From NCBI GenBank assembly GCA_947396885.1, contig OX377205.1, forward strand, positions 99,182,428-99,246,427: a stretch of DNA of 64,000 nt. The letters are read 5' to 3'. The translations under genes and the position numbers were made by a program. The notes below the pieces were generated by a model. The model did no database searches and was not told the origin of the DNA. It saw only the letters and a list, made by a program, of their open reading frames with translations. Shown in pieces: positions 11,437 to 23,325 of this stretch (positions are counted from its first letter, which is position 1; every line of letters begins with the position of its first letter). The DNA comes from Heligmosomoides polygyrus polygyrus. Its lineage: Eukaryota > Nematoda > Chromadorea > Rhabditida > Heligmosomidae.

Positions 11437-13000
11437 AGCTCTGGTACTAGGACAACTTCCCCTCAGTTTTTTGCTTGTGTACGTTTAACGAGGAGTTACC
11501 ATAGTTAATAAAAACCATGTTTGAATCGCGCAGCTGAGGGCGTTGCACTCCGGACAACTCGTACGTACGGGCTTTTTTCCGGTTGTAAGTGTATCGGCGA
11601 CTCATTTTCACTTGACCTTTATTTTTTCACTCTGAGTCGTTTTACATTAGCAACACTTATTTCCGTGTGATGGTCCCGCGACGATTGCCTAGGCAGTTCG
11701 GAGAAACTCGTCCAGTCTGGCGGACAACTCGTCGCTACCGCTGGAGCCTTACCCGTGAATGATTTCCTGTGGTCCCACTCTAATTTCTGACTAGCTCAAG
11801 CAATAGTTGAAGTGTTGGGAGCCTATTTTGGAAGATGCAGATGACGACGGACGGTCCGACACCTTTTGATTGGTGTAGGATAAAGTTGCTACGGGAGGTT
11901 TGGCCATCTTACTACCCCTGTACCATACCAGCCCTATTGGTACTACCCAGTGAGCTAATTGGCGTGTAGTATAAAAGCGAATGAGTGAAGAAGGGATTAG
12001 TTTTGAAGCGGACGAGTTTCGACGGCCCGGCGCGCGAGAAAACTCGGCCGATCGACTGGGGATCTGGTGCCGAAGTTACGCCGCAGCCTACCACACGACT
12101 TGTTGTTTGTTGGAAATTGAGTTTTTCTTCAAACAAAAATTCTGTATGGATTTGCAATTGTAGACATAATATCAGCAAAACTCAATAAAGACATTTAGGT
12201 CGAACTCGAAGATGTCGTATCGGTTTGGCGACACGCGGTCGTAACTTCCGACCCCAGGCGCGCTTGACAGTTGTCGCTTGTCCGCTGTCCGCCGGGGTTG
12301 GTCCCGACGCGACTACTAAAGGGCGATCGCGTTTGGCACGCACTTCGCCGTTTCCTTTTTCTTTGAATGAGCTTGCGGGCGATCCTTTCTTTTGTTGTTT
12401 CGTTGTTGTTTTTAGTTTTCTGATTGTTAGTGCGACTACCGACTCTGTAGAAAAGGGGTAGTTGTAGTACTCTTCTCTCGGCTGACAATTCGAGAGGTGT
12501 GGCCAGCCGTTTCGAGTAGGTGCATTTTTTGAGGATTTTCACTGCTTTTCTGGATGTCTAGGTGATATAAGGCAATCTAGGTCATTTAATCATCTTTCGT
12601 ATGCTATTCGGGTCGATTAGCTGCGCATTTAACTAAAAAAATTGTGAACTAGGCGAAAAAACACTCTAGTGAGGAATCGAGGAAAATTTATTCGATTTTC
12701 TTCGAAACCGGTATTGTCGACGTTACATTTTGATCTTGGTACCCAGAAGTCGTCTAAATTAAAAATTATTAGGGTCTCTTCCGAGGCGAGAGCGCGCAGA
12801 TTCATATTCTGTTGTGACCAACATTTATATGCGAGATTTCTTGATCTTTTCTGGTTGACTAGGATGCAGCACCATTTTCTAATGCAAACAGGACACTTTT
12901 AGATGCATAATGAACATCCCCCATGAAAGTCTAGAAATGGCGCTCCAACCAGATGTTCCTCCCCAAACTCCGAGGTTTCTGTCCAAAAATCCGTGAGATG
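11437..13000. other. Intergenic, no supported gene
   Basis: Mixed repeats. ORFs at 11981-12188 and 12195-12542 show no recognisable domain and overlap on both strands. Confidence 0.5.
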
Positions 13001-13142
13001 TGGCGGTGAGCTTTTGCTATACAATTTTTACAGGGTGTGGGGAGTCCGAAGCCTTAGTTTTTTTTTAAAATCCTCTTCCGTGATCGAAAAAAAGCACGTG
13101 AGCGCGGAGTTCATTACGCCCTGCGGACCCACACCGGATGTG

Positions 13143-13206
13143 GTCGGTTGGCGAAGTGAATAGTGTTGTGCTTCACGGGAACGTAGTCGTCGGTTCGATT
13201 CTCCCA
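13143..13206 (+). other. tRNA-like module in left arm of the 13.0-14.3 kb foldback
   Basis: TTGGCGAAGTGAATAG (A-box-like) then GTGCTTCACGGGAAC and a clean B box GGTTCGATTCTCC at 13192-13204. Confidence 0.45.
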
Positions 13207-14067
13207 TATGCCGATATTCTATCATTTTGCGATTTATCGTCAATGAACCCTTTATCCCCATTTCCAACACATTTTTGAACAAAAACGTGGCAACAAATGT
13301 CGTCTACGTTCATCGAGCTCTTTGAAAGTGGAAAGGTGAGCATTTTTGACTTCCAGATCAAGCAAGTCACGAACTTATGCCAGATTCGTGATCATCACCC
13401 CCAAATAACCACCACGCACAAAGTTTGAGCGAAATTGGTGCTTCTGAACACACGACCTTTACTCGAGCCTGGGCCTAGAACGGGTTTTGCATCTCGGTCA
13501 TCATGGTCGAACAAGGGCCGTCATTGAGATGCGAAGCCATTCGAGTACGTTAATTGAATACGTTAAGCGGTGGAGAGATAGACAGAGAGTGAAATATCGG
13601 TGCTATTACGTCCTTTTTAGAACGGGTGGTAAAGAGAAGCGTCTAGATGTTCAGTAGATGAGCAGCGTATTTCGCTTTTTGTATTAGCGAGGTCAAAAAA
13701 GTAGTTATTCGTACATTGGCTACGGGAGTTATGTGGAGTACCGATCACGAATCTGACATCGCTTTCTGGATTTCCGTTTCCTTATGACAGGTTACAATAG
13801 GTGCGAGTAAGAGAGGGTGGTGAGGTCAGAAGCACCAATTTCGCCCAAACTTTGTGCGTGGGGGTTATTTGGAGTGCTGACCACGAGTCTGGCATCAGTT
13901 TATTGTGACTTGCTTGATCTGGAAGTCAAAAATGCTCATTTCTCCACTTTCAAAGAGCTCGATGAACGTAAACGGCATTTGTTGCCATGTTTTTGCTCAA
14001 AAATGTGTTGAAAATGGGGATAAAGGGTTCACTGACGATAAATCGCAAAATGCAAGAACACCAGCAT

Positions 14068-14131
14068 AAGGGGAATCGACCCACAACCACGTTCCTGTGA
14101 AGCACAACACTATCCACTTAGCCAACCGACC
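14068..14131 (-). other. tRNA-like module in right arm of the 13.0-14.3 kb foldback
   Basis: Inverse of the 13143-13206 module: GGGAATCGACC is the B-box complement, CTATCCACTTAGCCAACC the A-box complement. Confidence 0.4.
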
Positions 14132-14585
14132 ACATTCGGTGGGTGGCAGCAGGGCGTCATGAACTTAGCGCTCACGCGTCCACACGCTTTTTTTTCGACA
14201 ACAGAAGAGCATTCCGAAAAAAGTGACTATGGTTTTGGACTCCCCACACGGGACCCACCATACGGTAAAAATTGCATCGCAAGTGCTCACCGCCAGTTTG
14301 GAGGCTCGTTCTTCATCCGAGCAGACTTCCAGAGTAACAGCAATGTGACCGAGTGGTGAGCAAACCACAAACAAGTCAGGCTGCCGCCAAACATTATCCA
14401 TTTGCACGTGCCCACTCCCTCTTTCTCGCCTGTTCGTTCTCACATTCACATTCATTTCCCGGTGTGTAAGCCTCGTCCATAACTATGTTGGACACTAGTT
14501 TCTCTGCTTATCCGAAGAGATACACAGCTTCATGATAGCCAGATCTACCTTCCGTATTTGCTCTCAGAATTCAGCGTCGACATAA

Positions 14586-14597
14586 AAATCATTACAG
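14586..14597 (+). promoter_or_regulatory. Probable spliced-leader acceptor of the La gene
   Basis: AAATCATTACAG ends 10 bases before the La start codon at 14608, a typical nematode trans-splice position. A 5' UTR intron would look the same. Confidence 0.5.
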
Positions 14598-14607
14598 GGT
14601 ACTCACT

Positions 14608-17600
14608 ATGACGGATTCTGAGAACGTCGCTCCCGCCAATGGCGCTGAAAGTGTCGACGACAAGGTGGTGCGACAGTTGGAGGTAGGCTTTTCAATCTTA
14701 GAAATCACGGAGTGATAAATTTCGTTTTGTGGCGCCGCTCATCTTGAATTTCAAGAGTTTGCTCCATGAAGACTGCATGAATAACGTTTTTATTGAAGCC
14801 TATAAAGAGCGTAACCTAATAGAGCTGTATCGCCGTTCCTCATAAGCATCGCTTCCGTGGTATCTGTAGTCGAAACGATGTTTCGAAGTACAATATATGT
14901 GTACCATTCTCGCGTCAAATTGAATACCGTCCACGCCAAATTGGACACTCTGAGGAGATCTAACCAGGATACTATCTCAACGGCAGGTCGGAAGGGCGCA
15001 AGTGTTGTATATGGACAGAACCGCCTCTGCCTGAGAAGTAACAAACTGCAGGTATCTCGACCCCAATAGAACTCTGCGCAGAGTTAGGGGCGACGGAAGT
15101 CGCGTGTTGGCGCCCTGTTGATTCACGTGCTTCACAGCTGACGGGCGCGCGCGGAATGAGGGCTCGTATCGCGGCCAAGCGCAGTGCTCAGGTGGCGTAG
15201 TAGGGAAGCGCGCGAACTCGTGCGCGAGGGGTCGGAGGTTTGGATCCCGCAGACTGCGTTTGTTTTGCACTTTTGCAAAATCCATGTTTATCATATAGGT
15301 AATCCACCTAGCGTTATTATATTGTGAAATAGAGCATGTTTACATATAACATATGCTTCAAACTACAGATTAGCTAAAATGTTCACTTCTGTCACTTATT
15401 TTAAGCCTATTTTGTGTGAAGCTGTAGTTATGTAACGATAGATATTTTGTGGCACTAGTTGAAAGTTCCGACTCCACCGACAAGGCTTCGTTCAAAAAAA
15501 TTTTCGCTGAAACTTTGTCTATGGGGTCAACTGGGGTGCTGATCACGAATCTGATATCCGTTCTTCACGATTTGGCTGGATAATATAGATACAGGAAGGC
15601 ACATGATTACATTCTTAAAAGTTTCTGCCGGTGACGGCAGGTAGAGACAGAATCGTGAAAAACAGATGTCAGTTTCGTGATCAGCACCCCCAAATAACCC
15701 CCTAGACGAAGTTTCAGCGAAAACGGTGACCCTGCCTGGACCACCCTTGCTAACGGTATGGGTGGCCTCCGACCGAATCGTGAAAAGCCGATGTCAGATT
15801 CGTGATCAGCACCCCAAATAACCCCCCTAGACGAAGTTTCAGCGAAAATTTTTTTTTGACCGAAGTCTTGTCGGTGGAGTCGGAACTTTTAACCAGTGCC
15901 ACAGAATATCTATCGTTATAAAACTACGGTCACACAAATTAGGCTTCGGACAAGTTACACAGAGAAGTGAACATTTCAGCTAATCTGTAGTTTGAAGCAT
16001 ATGTTATATGTAAACATGCTCTATAACACGGGGTACACCTAGGTGGATTACTATATGATAAACATGGATTTTGCAAAAGTGCAAAACAAACCAGTCTGCG
16101 AGATCCAAACCTCCGACCCCTCGCCCACGAGCCCGAGCGCTTTCCTACTACGCCACCTGTGCACTGCGCTGAGTCGCGATACGAGCTCTCATCCCGCGCG
16201 CGCCCGTCAACTATGGAGCACGTGAATCAGCAGGGCTGCAACACGCGACTTCCGTCGCCTCTAACTTCTCGCAGGGTTGTATTGGGGTCGAGATACCTGC
16301 AATATGTTACTTCCCAGGGAGAGGCGGTTCTGCCCATATACAACACCTGCGCCGTTCCGACCTACCGTTGAGATAGTATCTTGATAAGGAGTGTTCACCC
16401 TAATTTCCCGTCATAAACTATGAGAATTTGCGCAAAAGCTTTTGAAAGGAAAATGTTGATACATCATAGCTGTGATATGATACGTAGGGTCGCTGCGGCT
16501 AGGAGAACGCTACCAGATATGGAGAATATTCTCGTTGTACTTCTCGCTCTAGACTTGCACCCAATTTACAAGCCAGAATGGACACTTCTCTGCAAGCTTG
16601 ACATTTTCGAAATTGGGCTTTGACCATGCTCCAAACGAAAACGGCCATCTTACGGGCGAAACTAGAAACTATCCGAGACGGTTTTTATTTTATTTTTTTA
16701 AAAATTAAATTCGTGTTTTTAGTAGTTTTTTGTTGTATGAAAGATCAGTATGGATTTCTTTGAGATTTTTGAATCCACTTGTCCCACTAAGTGAACCCTC
16801 GTTTGAAATTTTAGAACTTTTTACTCTTAGTGTGAAAATAAAGGTTTATAACTTCTAATATGTAGGAAGGCGGCATTTTTCAATGCTATGAAGGGATTGT
16901 GCTCATCCTTCACTCGTCCAGTATGTCGTGACTTTCGTTTGATTGCTGGCAAAAACTGTGTTTGTGTGGAGTCACACATTGTCAATAGTACGATAAAAGC
17001 TATTCAAAACACACATTCACTTTCCTGCTTCAAGCTTGCGTAGTTTACAGTATCAATCAAACGAAGATCGCGACGAGCTGGGGAGTGCATGGCGCAGTCT
17101 CTTCTTTTTTGCACAAAAATTGTTGCCTTTCTGCACTTTAGAAGAAGCTTCAGCATTATTTTCCTTGGGAAGTAAGAATTTAGTGAAATTTCAAACAGTA
17201 TGTTCATTTATTGGAACAGGTGGAGCAAAAGTGTTCAAGGAAGATTATATTGAGTGTTCCCTGAAGAAGTAATTATTATGGCCATCTAGGAGTCTTCTGT
17301 TCAAACCGAAGAGTCTTTTCGTTTTTGGAGCGTGTTCATTTTGATTTCAAAAGCAGTACATTCCACATGCGACTGTCGATGAATCTTGGCGTCATTGACG
17401 TTGTAATCGACGAGTATACTCCTCAGCGTAAACCAGATTGATGTAACTCTTTATTTCTTCTTACGTTTCGGCGTTGTCGCCTTCTTCAGAGCCTGGAAAA
17501 ATCGAAGTCAACTGAGAAACTACCCTCCAAATGCCATTTCATTCTGCTGAAACCCATCGAAAAGGCCAAGAGGCCACGGAAATATGGCGCCGTAAGAAGT

Positions 17601-20600
17601 CGAAAAACTCACTTTTTCTACTTCATGTGGCGTCGTTTCGTGGTGTCTTAGCCGTTGCATAGGTTTCTGCAGAAAGAAATGACATTTGGGAGGGTAGTTT
17701 GTCAAATGACGATTTTTCCAGGCTTTGAAGAAGGCGTCAACGCCGAAACGCAGGCCGAAATGAAGAGTTATGTCAATCTTGGTCACGTTGAAGAATATAC
17801 TCGTCGATTTCAAAAGCGATAAGCCTGCGTAAAAGAGTGTCCATTTCCGTTTGCTAAGTGTCCAATTTGACGTGAAAACGGCATATGTCGAAGTCGGTTA
17901 GTTATCGCTCCTCTTGGCTAATGTTCCAGTCAGTTGTTAACGACTCTGCGTATTGTCAGGACACCTTTGCTTCTTTTTACGTTCTATCTTCGTCGAAATT
18001 CGTTTTTCAGTACTATTTCGGCAACATCAACCTTCCAAGGGACAAATTCCTGCAGGACACCATGAAAGTTGATGATGGATGTGAGTCTGGCCTGTTTTCC
18101 ATCCATCTGCTGCCAACGAAAACCTTCCTTTAGGGGTTCCAATCAAGACACTGCTCACATTCAATCGCCTGGCATCTATTACTACCGATGTTGATGTGAT
18201 CTCAAACGCCGTTAAGGTACACCTCGCCTGTCGTTACCCTTTACCCGTCCATTTATAAGTTCCTTTGTTATTCAGGCGTCCGGGTCGGAGATTATCAGCG
18301 TGTCCGAAGATGGTCAGAAGATACGCCGTAACACGGGAAATCCTCTGCCGGAGAACTCTTTGGAGTATTGGCAGAAGATCAAGCACTGCACGGTGTACAT
18401 GGTATCATTTTATCATAGAAGAGAGCTTCTTGAGATAGGATTTCCAGTTATTTTTTGGTTGTTTTAGAAAGGGTTTGAGCAAAACACCACTCTCGACGAT
18501 ATTATGACGTTCGCCAGCAAATACGGCAAGGTAGAGAATGTTCTGATGCGTCGAACGAAGCCCGATCGAGTGTTCAAGGTTGGTTTTTCCAGTTCTGCTG
18601 AGGCGATTCAGACGTTTTTGTGCTCATTCATCGAGGTCGCTTCTAGGGCTCGGTCTTTGTCACGTACAAGACGCGTGCCGAAGCGGAGAAAGCACAGAAG
18701 GACGACGCCAAGTTTGGTGAGATTGAGCTGACGAAGATGATGCAGGACGACTACTGGACCATGAAGAACCAGGAGAGCAAGGTGTGTTAGTTTCAGCTGA
18801 GCAGCTCTCAGTTCTTCAAGGAAGGCCTTGGCTTAGTGATGAGAGCAGCACTGCGACGCTGAACGACTCCGGGGTGGTATGTCTTGTTTATTCTTTGCCA
18901 GTGAGGATTTCAAGTGGAATATTTATTCATACCCTGATATTTCGATCCTGTCGTCGTCTTCGAAGGCCTGAAAATGGCTCGAGGCATTAAATTTGTACTT
19001 TACCCAACCAAGAGCTATACCCGCGCTAGTGTTTTTAACCCAAAGTCAAGAGTGAATACGAAACCCCGAAATTTCGAGCAAACTCGCCCAGAATTCCACT
19101 GCTGGCGAGTAGTGGCTGTGATGGCTTTCGGGGTTTAGTATTAAGCTCTTGACTTTAGGTTAGAAATGCTAGCACGGGTGGAGTGCTTGGTCGGGTAAAG
19201 TACAAGTCTAATGCATCGAGCCATCTTTAGGCCTCCTAAGGCGTGACAGGATCGAAATATCAGGCCATAAATAAATATTTCTCCTAAAAAGCTCGTTGGC
19301 AAGTAATAAACAACACCTTCACGACGCCAGAAACGGGAAAATGGCGCAGTCGTTAACGTGCGGTGAAGAAGGTTTCTATGAAAATCAGTTTCAAACACGA
19401 TCCTGTCAGTGAAATCATTTTATTCAACCATCAAGTGGTTGTTACTGAGGTTATACGCTGCGGTTGTGATCACTGACACTGTTAGAAACGAAGTATAAGT
19501 CCTATAATTCTGCCCAGTACCAGGTATGCTAGGTCGAGTCCCCCGCCTGACACTGAGTTTTGGTCTTGTAAGCTTTCAGATCGATGCACGGCTAGGGCGG
19601 ACGGTGTGTTGTGGTAGATAACCTTCAGATTCCTACTCCAAACGGTTTAGGAGTTTATTTCTGCATTAGATCTTGTCGTTTTCAGGAAAAACGTCAGGCT
19701 GAGAAGTTGGCGAAAGCGTCCAAGAAGTACGCTGAGCACGCTGAGAAACTGCAGGCTAAGGTCGGATTATAAGACTGCTTTTCTAAGCCTGATAGATTGC
19801 CAAGAACACTCTCCTCCTTACGACATGATGATAAAATTGCACATTTCAGACCGCCGCACATTTCGTAAAAGGACTGATTTTGTCCGTAGATGGGTTACCG
19901 GAAAATTCGTCGATGATGGCCATCAAGGAGTTCTTCAAGCAGTTTGGAGATGTTGGATATGTTGTATACGAGAGTGGACAAAGCAAGGCCGAAATTCGGT
20001 AGGTGACGGGGACGCTAAACGTGTTGGGCCTTTGATTCCTACTATCACCACATTCGCCCTCGTTTCAGTTTCGCCGGTGAGGAGAATGGTGCTCAAAAAG
20101 CGTGGGAGAAGGCTGTTGAAGGTGGAACGGATGGAAAAGTGATTTTCCAAGAAAAGGAGCTGACAGGAAAGGTGAGCCTGTATTCAGCAAGCAGTTACTC
20201 GTCTCTTCACTGGGCCCATTTTAAAATGCAGAAAATCTCATTTTCTGGTGTGTCATGTGTTACGCTGCGTTTTTTATTCATCCGTTTATGGAAAATTCTG
20301 TGTGTAGTTGCGTATAAATCGACAATCGAATAAGAAAAAACAAAACGAAAATGTTTACTTCTCTGTTTCGATACTCCACGTAGAGTTTGTTATGGTAGAG
20401 CAACGTGATTCGGCCTTGACGTCTCGAAAACTTCGTCGTATTCAAAGGCTTGAAAGAAGTTCGAAACCTAAGAGAAGACACGTATCTCGGCAAAATTTAG
20501 TTCTCCAACTCTGTCACTTTCAATGCTTCCTTCGAGTGTCAAGCGGAATCGCACTGACGCAAAGCGAACTCGCCGTTGTTCCACAAGTACTGAGGAAATG

Positions 20601-21921
20601 CTCAGCTATGCGATCACCACTGAGCAACCGGGCCTACCAACTGTGAATCCATACTGATGTTTAGGTGTATAGATTGCATGGTCTCAGAGCTCGCATAACG
20701 GAGTGAATGGCAAAAACTCACTGGTTGTCGAAATGCACTCGCTTCGGTTCTTTAATATCCGTTAATAACAACTAATAACAGTAGCGGTCAATAACCGAAG
20801 CGAGTGCATTTCGATCCAGTGAGTTTTTGCTGTTCATCTCCTTGTGCAAGCTCTGAAGCCATGCAGTCTATACACTTACACACCAGTATGGAATCGCACT
20901 TGGTTGGTCCTGGCTGCTCAGTGGTGGTCGCATAGCTGAACATTCCCTCAGCACTTGTGGAACAACGGTGAGTTCGGTTTGTGTCACTGAGATTCTGCTT
21001 GACACCGTAGGAAAGCTTGAATCTGCCAGAGTTGGAGAAGAAAGTCTTTGCCGAGATGAATGTGTCTGGTCTTAGGTTTCAACCTCTTTCAGGGCTTTGA
21101 AAACCCTGAAAGAGGTTTGAGGGGCGAAGTTGTCGAAACGTGAGGCCCGAATGAAGTTGTTCCACCATAACAAACCTGCATGGCACCGACGTAATAAACC
21201 AATTCTGATAATACGACCTGGTTTTATGACAGCTGGACATAGAGATGTATCCACGTAGAGCATTTGCGTTATCCAACACATTATGACGTATTCGGGCCAG
21301 ATTCGTCAACGACTTACAGCAATCTAACGGTGAAAATACTGCCGAAATTCCTGATAGCGCGGCTTGTCAACAAGCGATATGGTGAAACATTGAAACAGAA
21401 CACCGTATCGCTTGTTGATAAGCCGCGCTATCAGGGATTTCGGCAGTATTTTCACTGTTAGATTGCTGTAAGTCGTTGATGAATCTGGCCCCTGTTGGGA
21501 AATTGCTGCCCAAAGGCGGGTTTCGAACCCTGTTTTTGTCCATTGCGGTTCCTTAATAACCAAATGTTAGTTATTGCATCGTAGGTTCTGGAAGGAGAAG
21601 ATGAGGAGAAGTACTGGAGTGCGTTCAATGCCAGCAAACAGAACAAAATGGACAGGTCAAGTGGAAGGCGCGGAGGACGAGGGCGAGGACGGTGAGTTCG
21701 GAATGGATTTGTCATTTTTAAGCAATTTCTCAGCCCGTTCCTCCTTCAGAGGCGGGCATGGTGGTCGAGGGCAGGACAGGAAGCGTCACGGAGGAGAGAG
21801 TGATGCTCCCAAGAGCAAGAAGATCGTTTTCGAAGACGACGATGGCAAGGCTAGCGGCGATGCTCCGGCTCCGGCTCCGGCTCCGGTGGCTGCGGCTGAA
21901 GCGAAGACCGCTGAGGCCTAG
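14608..21921 (+). CDS. SSB: La ribonucleoprotein (SSB homologue)
   Basis: Binds the UUU-OH 3' ends of new Pol III transcripts, mainly in the nucleus, and helps tRNA maturation. Exons: 14608-14682, 18011-18080, 18134-18216, 18276-18401, 18468-18578, 18647-18781, 19686-19760, 19850-19998, 20069-20171, 21585-21691, 21750-21921. They join in phase to 401 codons plus TAG (human La 408). La motif, residues 15-100: QLEYYFGNINLPRDKFL and GWVPIKTLLTFNRL keep the Q, paired Y, D and F that grip the 3' end. RRM1, about 114-190 (TVYMKGF...GSVFVTYK). A basic linker follows. The atypical RRM2, about 229-310, ends KVIFQEKELTGK and runs into VLEGEDEEKYW as in human La. A Gly/Arg-rich stretch (RRGGRGRG...GGHGGRG, about 335-355) and a short acidic VFEDDDG precede an Ala/Pro tail. 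Exon 11 uses the second AG (21748-21749); the first, at 21732, breaks the frame. Introns 1, 6 and 9 hold foldback elements. Confidence 0.96.
15186..15258 (+). other. tRNA-like module in left arm of the 15-16.4 kb foldback
   Basis: GGTGGCGTAGTAGGGAAGCG (A-box-like), then AACTCGTGCGCGAGG and the degenerate B box GGTTTGGATCC (15237-15247). Confidence 0.4.
16097..16166 (-). other. tRNA-like module in right arm of the 15-16.4 kb foldback
   Basis: Inverse of the 15186-15258 module: GATCCAAACC is the B-box complement and GCTTTCCTACTACGCCACC the A-box complement. Confidence 0.4.
17406..17809. repeat. Foldback element with paired CTGAAGAAGGCG...GAAACG motifs (La intron 1)
   Basis: Ends ATCGACGAGTATACT / AGTATATTCTTCAACG and TCGTCGAT. 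Each arm has a short hairpin motif: at 17720-17753 plus TTGAAGAAGGCGTCAACGCC then GAAACG, and its inverse at 17466-17500. GGCG pairs with CGCC in both. Confidence 0.75.
18850..19345. repeat. Foldback element in La intron 6
   Basis: Inverted arms share CCTGATATTTCGATCCTGTC and its inverse at 19240-19265, GAGCTATACCCGCGCTAG and its partner, and a central AAACCCCGAAATTTCG / TTTCGGGGTTT. No coding exon is seen in intron 6 (18782-19685). Confidence 0.75.
20380..21200. repeat. ~0.8-kb foldback with inner palindrome in La intron 9
   Basis: Arms 20385-20700 and 20840-21195 match inverted (GGTCGCATAGCTGAACATTC, CACTTGTGGAACAACGG, TTGTTATGGT). The inner palindrome 20708-20838 has GCAAAAACTCACTGG and CGAAATGCACTCGCTTCGGT with their inverses. 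Confidence 0.8.
21294..21491. repeat. 165-200-bp palindromic MITE-like element, copy 2 (La intron 9)
   Basis: Ends GGGCCAGATTCGTCAACGAC / GTCGTTGATGAATCTGGCCC. Arms contain ACTGCCGAAATTCCTGATAG and GCGATATGGTGAAACATT with inverses; nearly perfect over 90 bp per arm. Confidence 0.92.
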
Positions 21922-22522
21922 GCACCACCGCCCAGGCGCTTCTTGATACGTTGTATATTTTTCGCCACTCCCTTGGTTGATTTACAGATGATCTGTCGTC
22001 GTTTCCTTGTTTTGTGAGCTGTCGATGTGACCTGGTAGTGCTCTGGAAGTGTTTCTTGTTGAATTGCAGAGTGACTCTTTTGTCGTTGTCCCCTCCTTCG
22101 CTGCGGAAATTCATCCCGGAAAAGTAAGTAGAACGTCGGTCATGTATCGCGACGTTTCGTTGTTGTCCTCGTGTTGTTTCTGATCACCGTATCCAGTCTC
22201 GATGATGCAGTTGTTAAACGGTATGTTAGAGGACGTGTATTTGTTACGTGGACTGTTAGTTGCCCGAATGAAGCAGCAATCAGGAGATGTTGGTGTCGGC
22301 TGCAGATCTGCGATGGAACGGTCGTTGTTTGGTTGTTCGTTACTGGATTTCTTGCGAAAATTCGGGCGTCTCCGGAGGTCTCCATGGAGAAATCTCCCCA
22401 ACTTACCGGTTCATACTCCGCGACAGCAACGACGGGGAGGTATGAACGGCCGACAGGAGCGGAGCGATCGGAAGGACTTGAAGCACCTTCCTGCTGAGTC
22501 CACTTTTTTCTAGACTTCGACA

Positions 22523-22528
22523 GAATAA
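22523..22528 (+). terminator. Candidate polyadenylation signal of the La gene
   Basis: First AATAAA after the La stop codon, about 600 bases downstream. No other AATAAA lies between, so the 3' UTR may be long or use a variant signal. Confidence 0.3.
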
Positions 22529-22729
22529 ATCGCGCTGTATGTGTGTGCAGTAGACGAGGATCGTAGTGATTTGAACCGCAGGAGTCCTGTAGGCAGCACG
22601 AATGTTCGTTGAGGACACTTCCTGGATAATGCATTGAATTAAACGAGCACGTATGCAAACCCAGAGCTCTCCCGAACTTCAACGGCGGTAGACTATGCGC
22701 TCCAACACTAACACTGTCGCCACCAGAAG

Positions 22730-23325
22730 GCCTGTTCATACTTTGCGACAAAAGCGACTGGTCGCCCGTGCAAAACATGCAAATCGATTAAAATCGATCG
22801 CGCGCCACCGAAGAGTGTACATACTCGGGCGCCGGCGCTGTCGCTTCAGTCGCTCTTGTCGCTCTTGTCGCCTGTTCATACTTTTGGCCTTTGTCATACC
22901 ATCGCTCACCCCGAGCGACGCCTAAGGCCTTTGTCATACCATCGCTCACCCCGAGCGACGCCTAATGATATGCACCCATATCGATTCCACCGCGCCGCCC
23001 GATCGATATGAGAGCACACGCCACGCTCGCTGCGCTCTCGTCGCCCGTGCAAAACATGCATATCGATTAAAACCGAGCGCGCGCCGCCGAGAAGTGTTCA
23101 TACTCAGGCGATGGCACTGTCGCTCCAGTCGCTGTTGTCGCTCCAGCCGCTGCGGTCGCGAAGTATGAACAGGCCCAGAGAGAAGTATGAATAGGCGACG
23201 GGAGCGACTACGACAGCGCTCGAGCAGATTTCACGGCGATCGCTCATCTCATCGCTTTAATCGATTCGTATATTTTGCACGGGCGACGAATCGCTCCCGC
23301 TGCGAAGTATAAACTGGTCCTTCTA
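22730..23325. repeat. Nested cluster of CpG-rich palindromic elements, GTTCATAC type
   Basis: Repeated ends CCTGTTCATACTTTGCGAC, GCGAAGTATGAACAGGCC and GCGAAGTATAAACTGGTCC surround cores with GTCGCCCGTGCAAAACATGC (twice direct, at about 22765 and 23040, once inverted at about 23270) and many TCGCT/AGCGA steps. A GTCATACC-type element is nested in the middle. Confidence 0.7.
22886..22965. repeat. Exact tandem duplication of a 40-bp element end
   Basis: GGCCTTTGTCATACCATCGC plus TCACCCCGAGCGACGCCTAA occurs twice back to back (22886-22925, 22926-22965). It is the left end of the element family seen whole at 39422-39563 and 59112-59252. Confidence 0.95.

Larger units (their letters stand above)
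13001..14295. repeat. 1.3-kb foldback element with tRNA-like modules on both arms
   Basis: Outer ends TGGCGGTGAGC (13001) and GCTCACCGCCA (to 14295). Arms of roughly 450-500 bases are inverted copies, including GAGTCCGAAGCC/GGACTCCCCAC, CATCGAGCTCTTTGAAAGTGG and its inverse, and the GTGATCATCACCCCCAAATA block. The centre (about 13450-13810) is unique. Confidence 0.85.
14968..16380. repeat. 1.4-kb foldback element with tRNA-like modules (La intron 1)
   Basis: Outer ends GATACTATCTCAACGGCAGG (14968) and CCGTTGAGATAGTATC (to 16380). Arms of nearly 500 bases match inverted, for example ATGTTTATCATATAGGTAATC on the left and its inverse at about 16050. Inner parts contain repeated GATCAGCACCCC(C)AAATAAC blocks that also occur in the 13.0-14.3 kb element, so the two are related. 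Confidence 0.9.

Noticed and set aside
6620..16166. tRNA genes
   Set aside because: The A/B-box modules lack convincing acceptor-stem pairing and occur as inverted pairs inside repeats, so they are reported as tRNA-like modules only.
21734..21749. First acceptor AG (21732-21733) for La exon 11
   Set aside because: Using it shifts the frame and destroys the Gly/Arg-rich and acidic tail; the next AG at 21748-21749 keeps the frame.
22140..22778. 212-codon minus-strand open frame
   Set aside because: Lies in the 3' flank of the La gene and overlapping palindromes; composition and content show no domain, and frames on the other strand are equally open.
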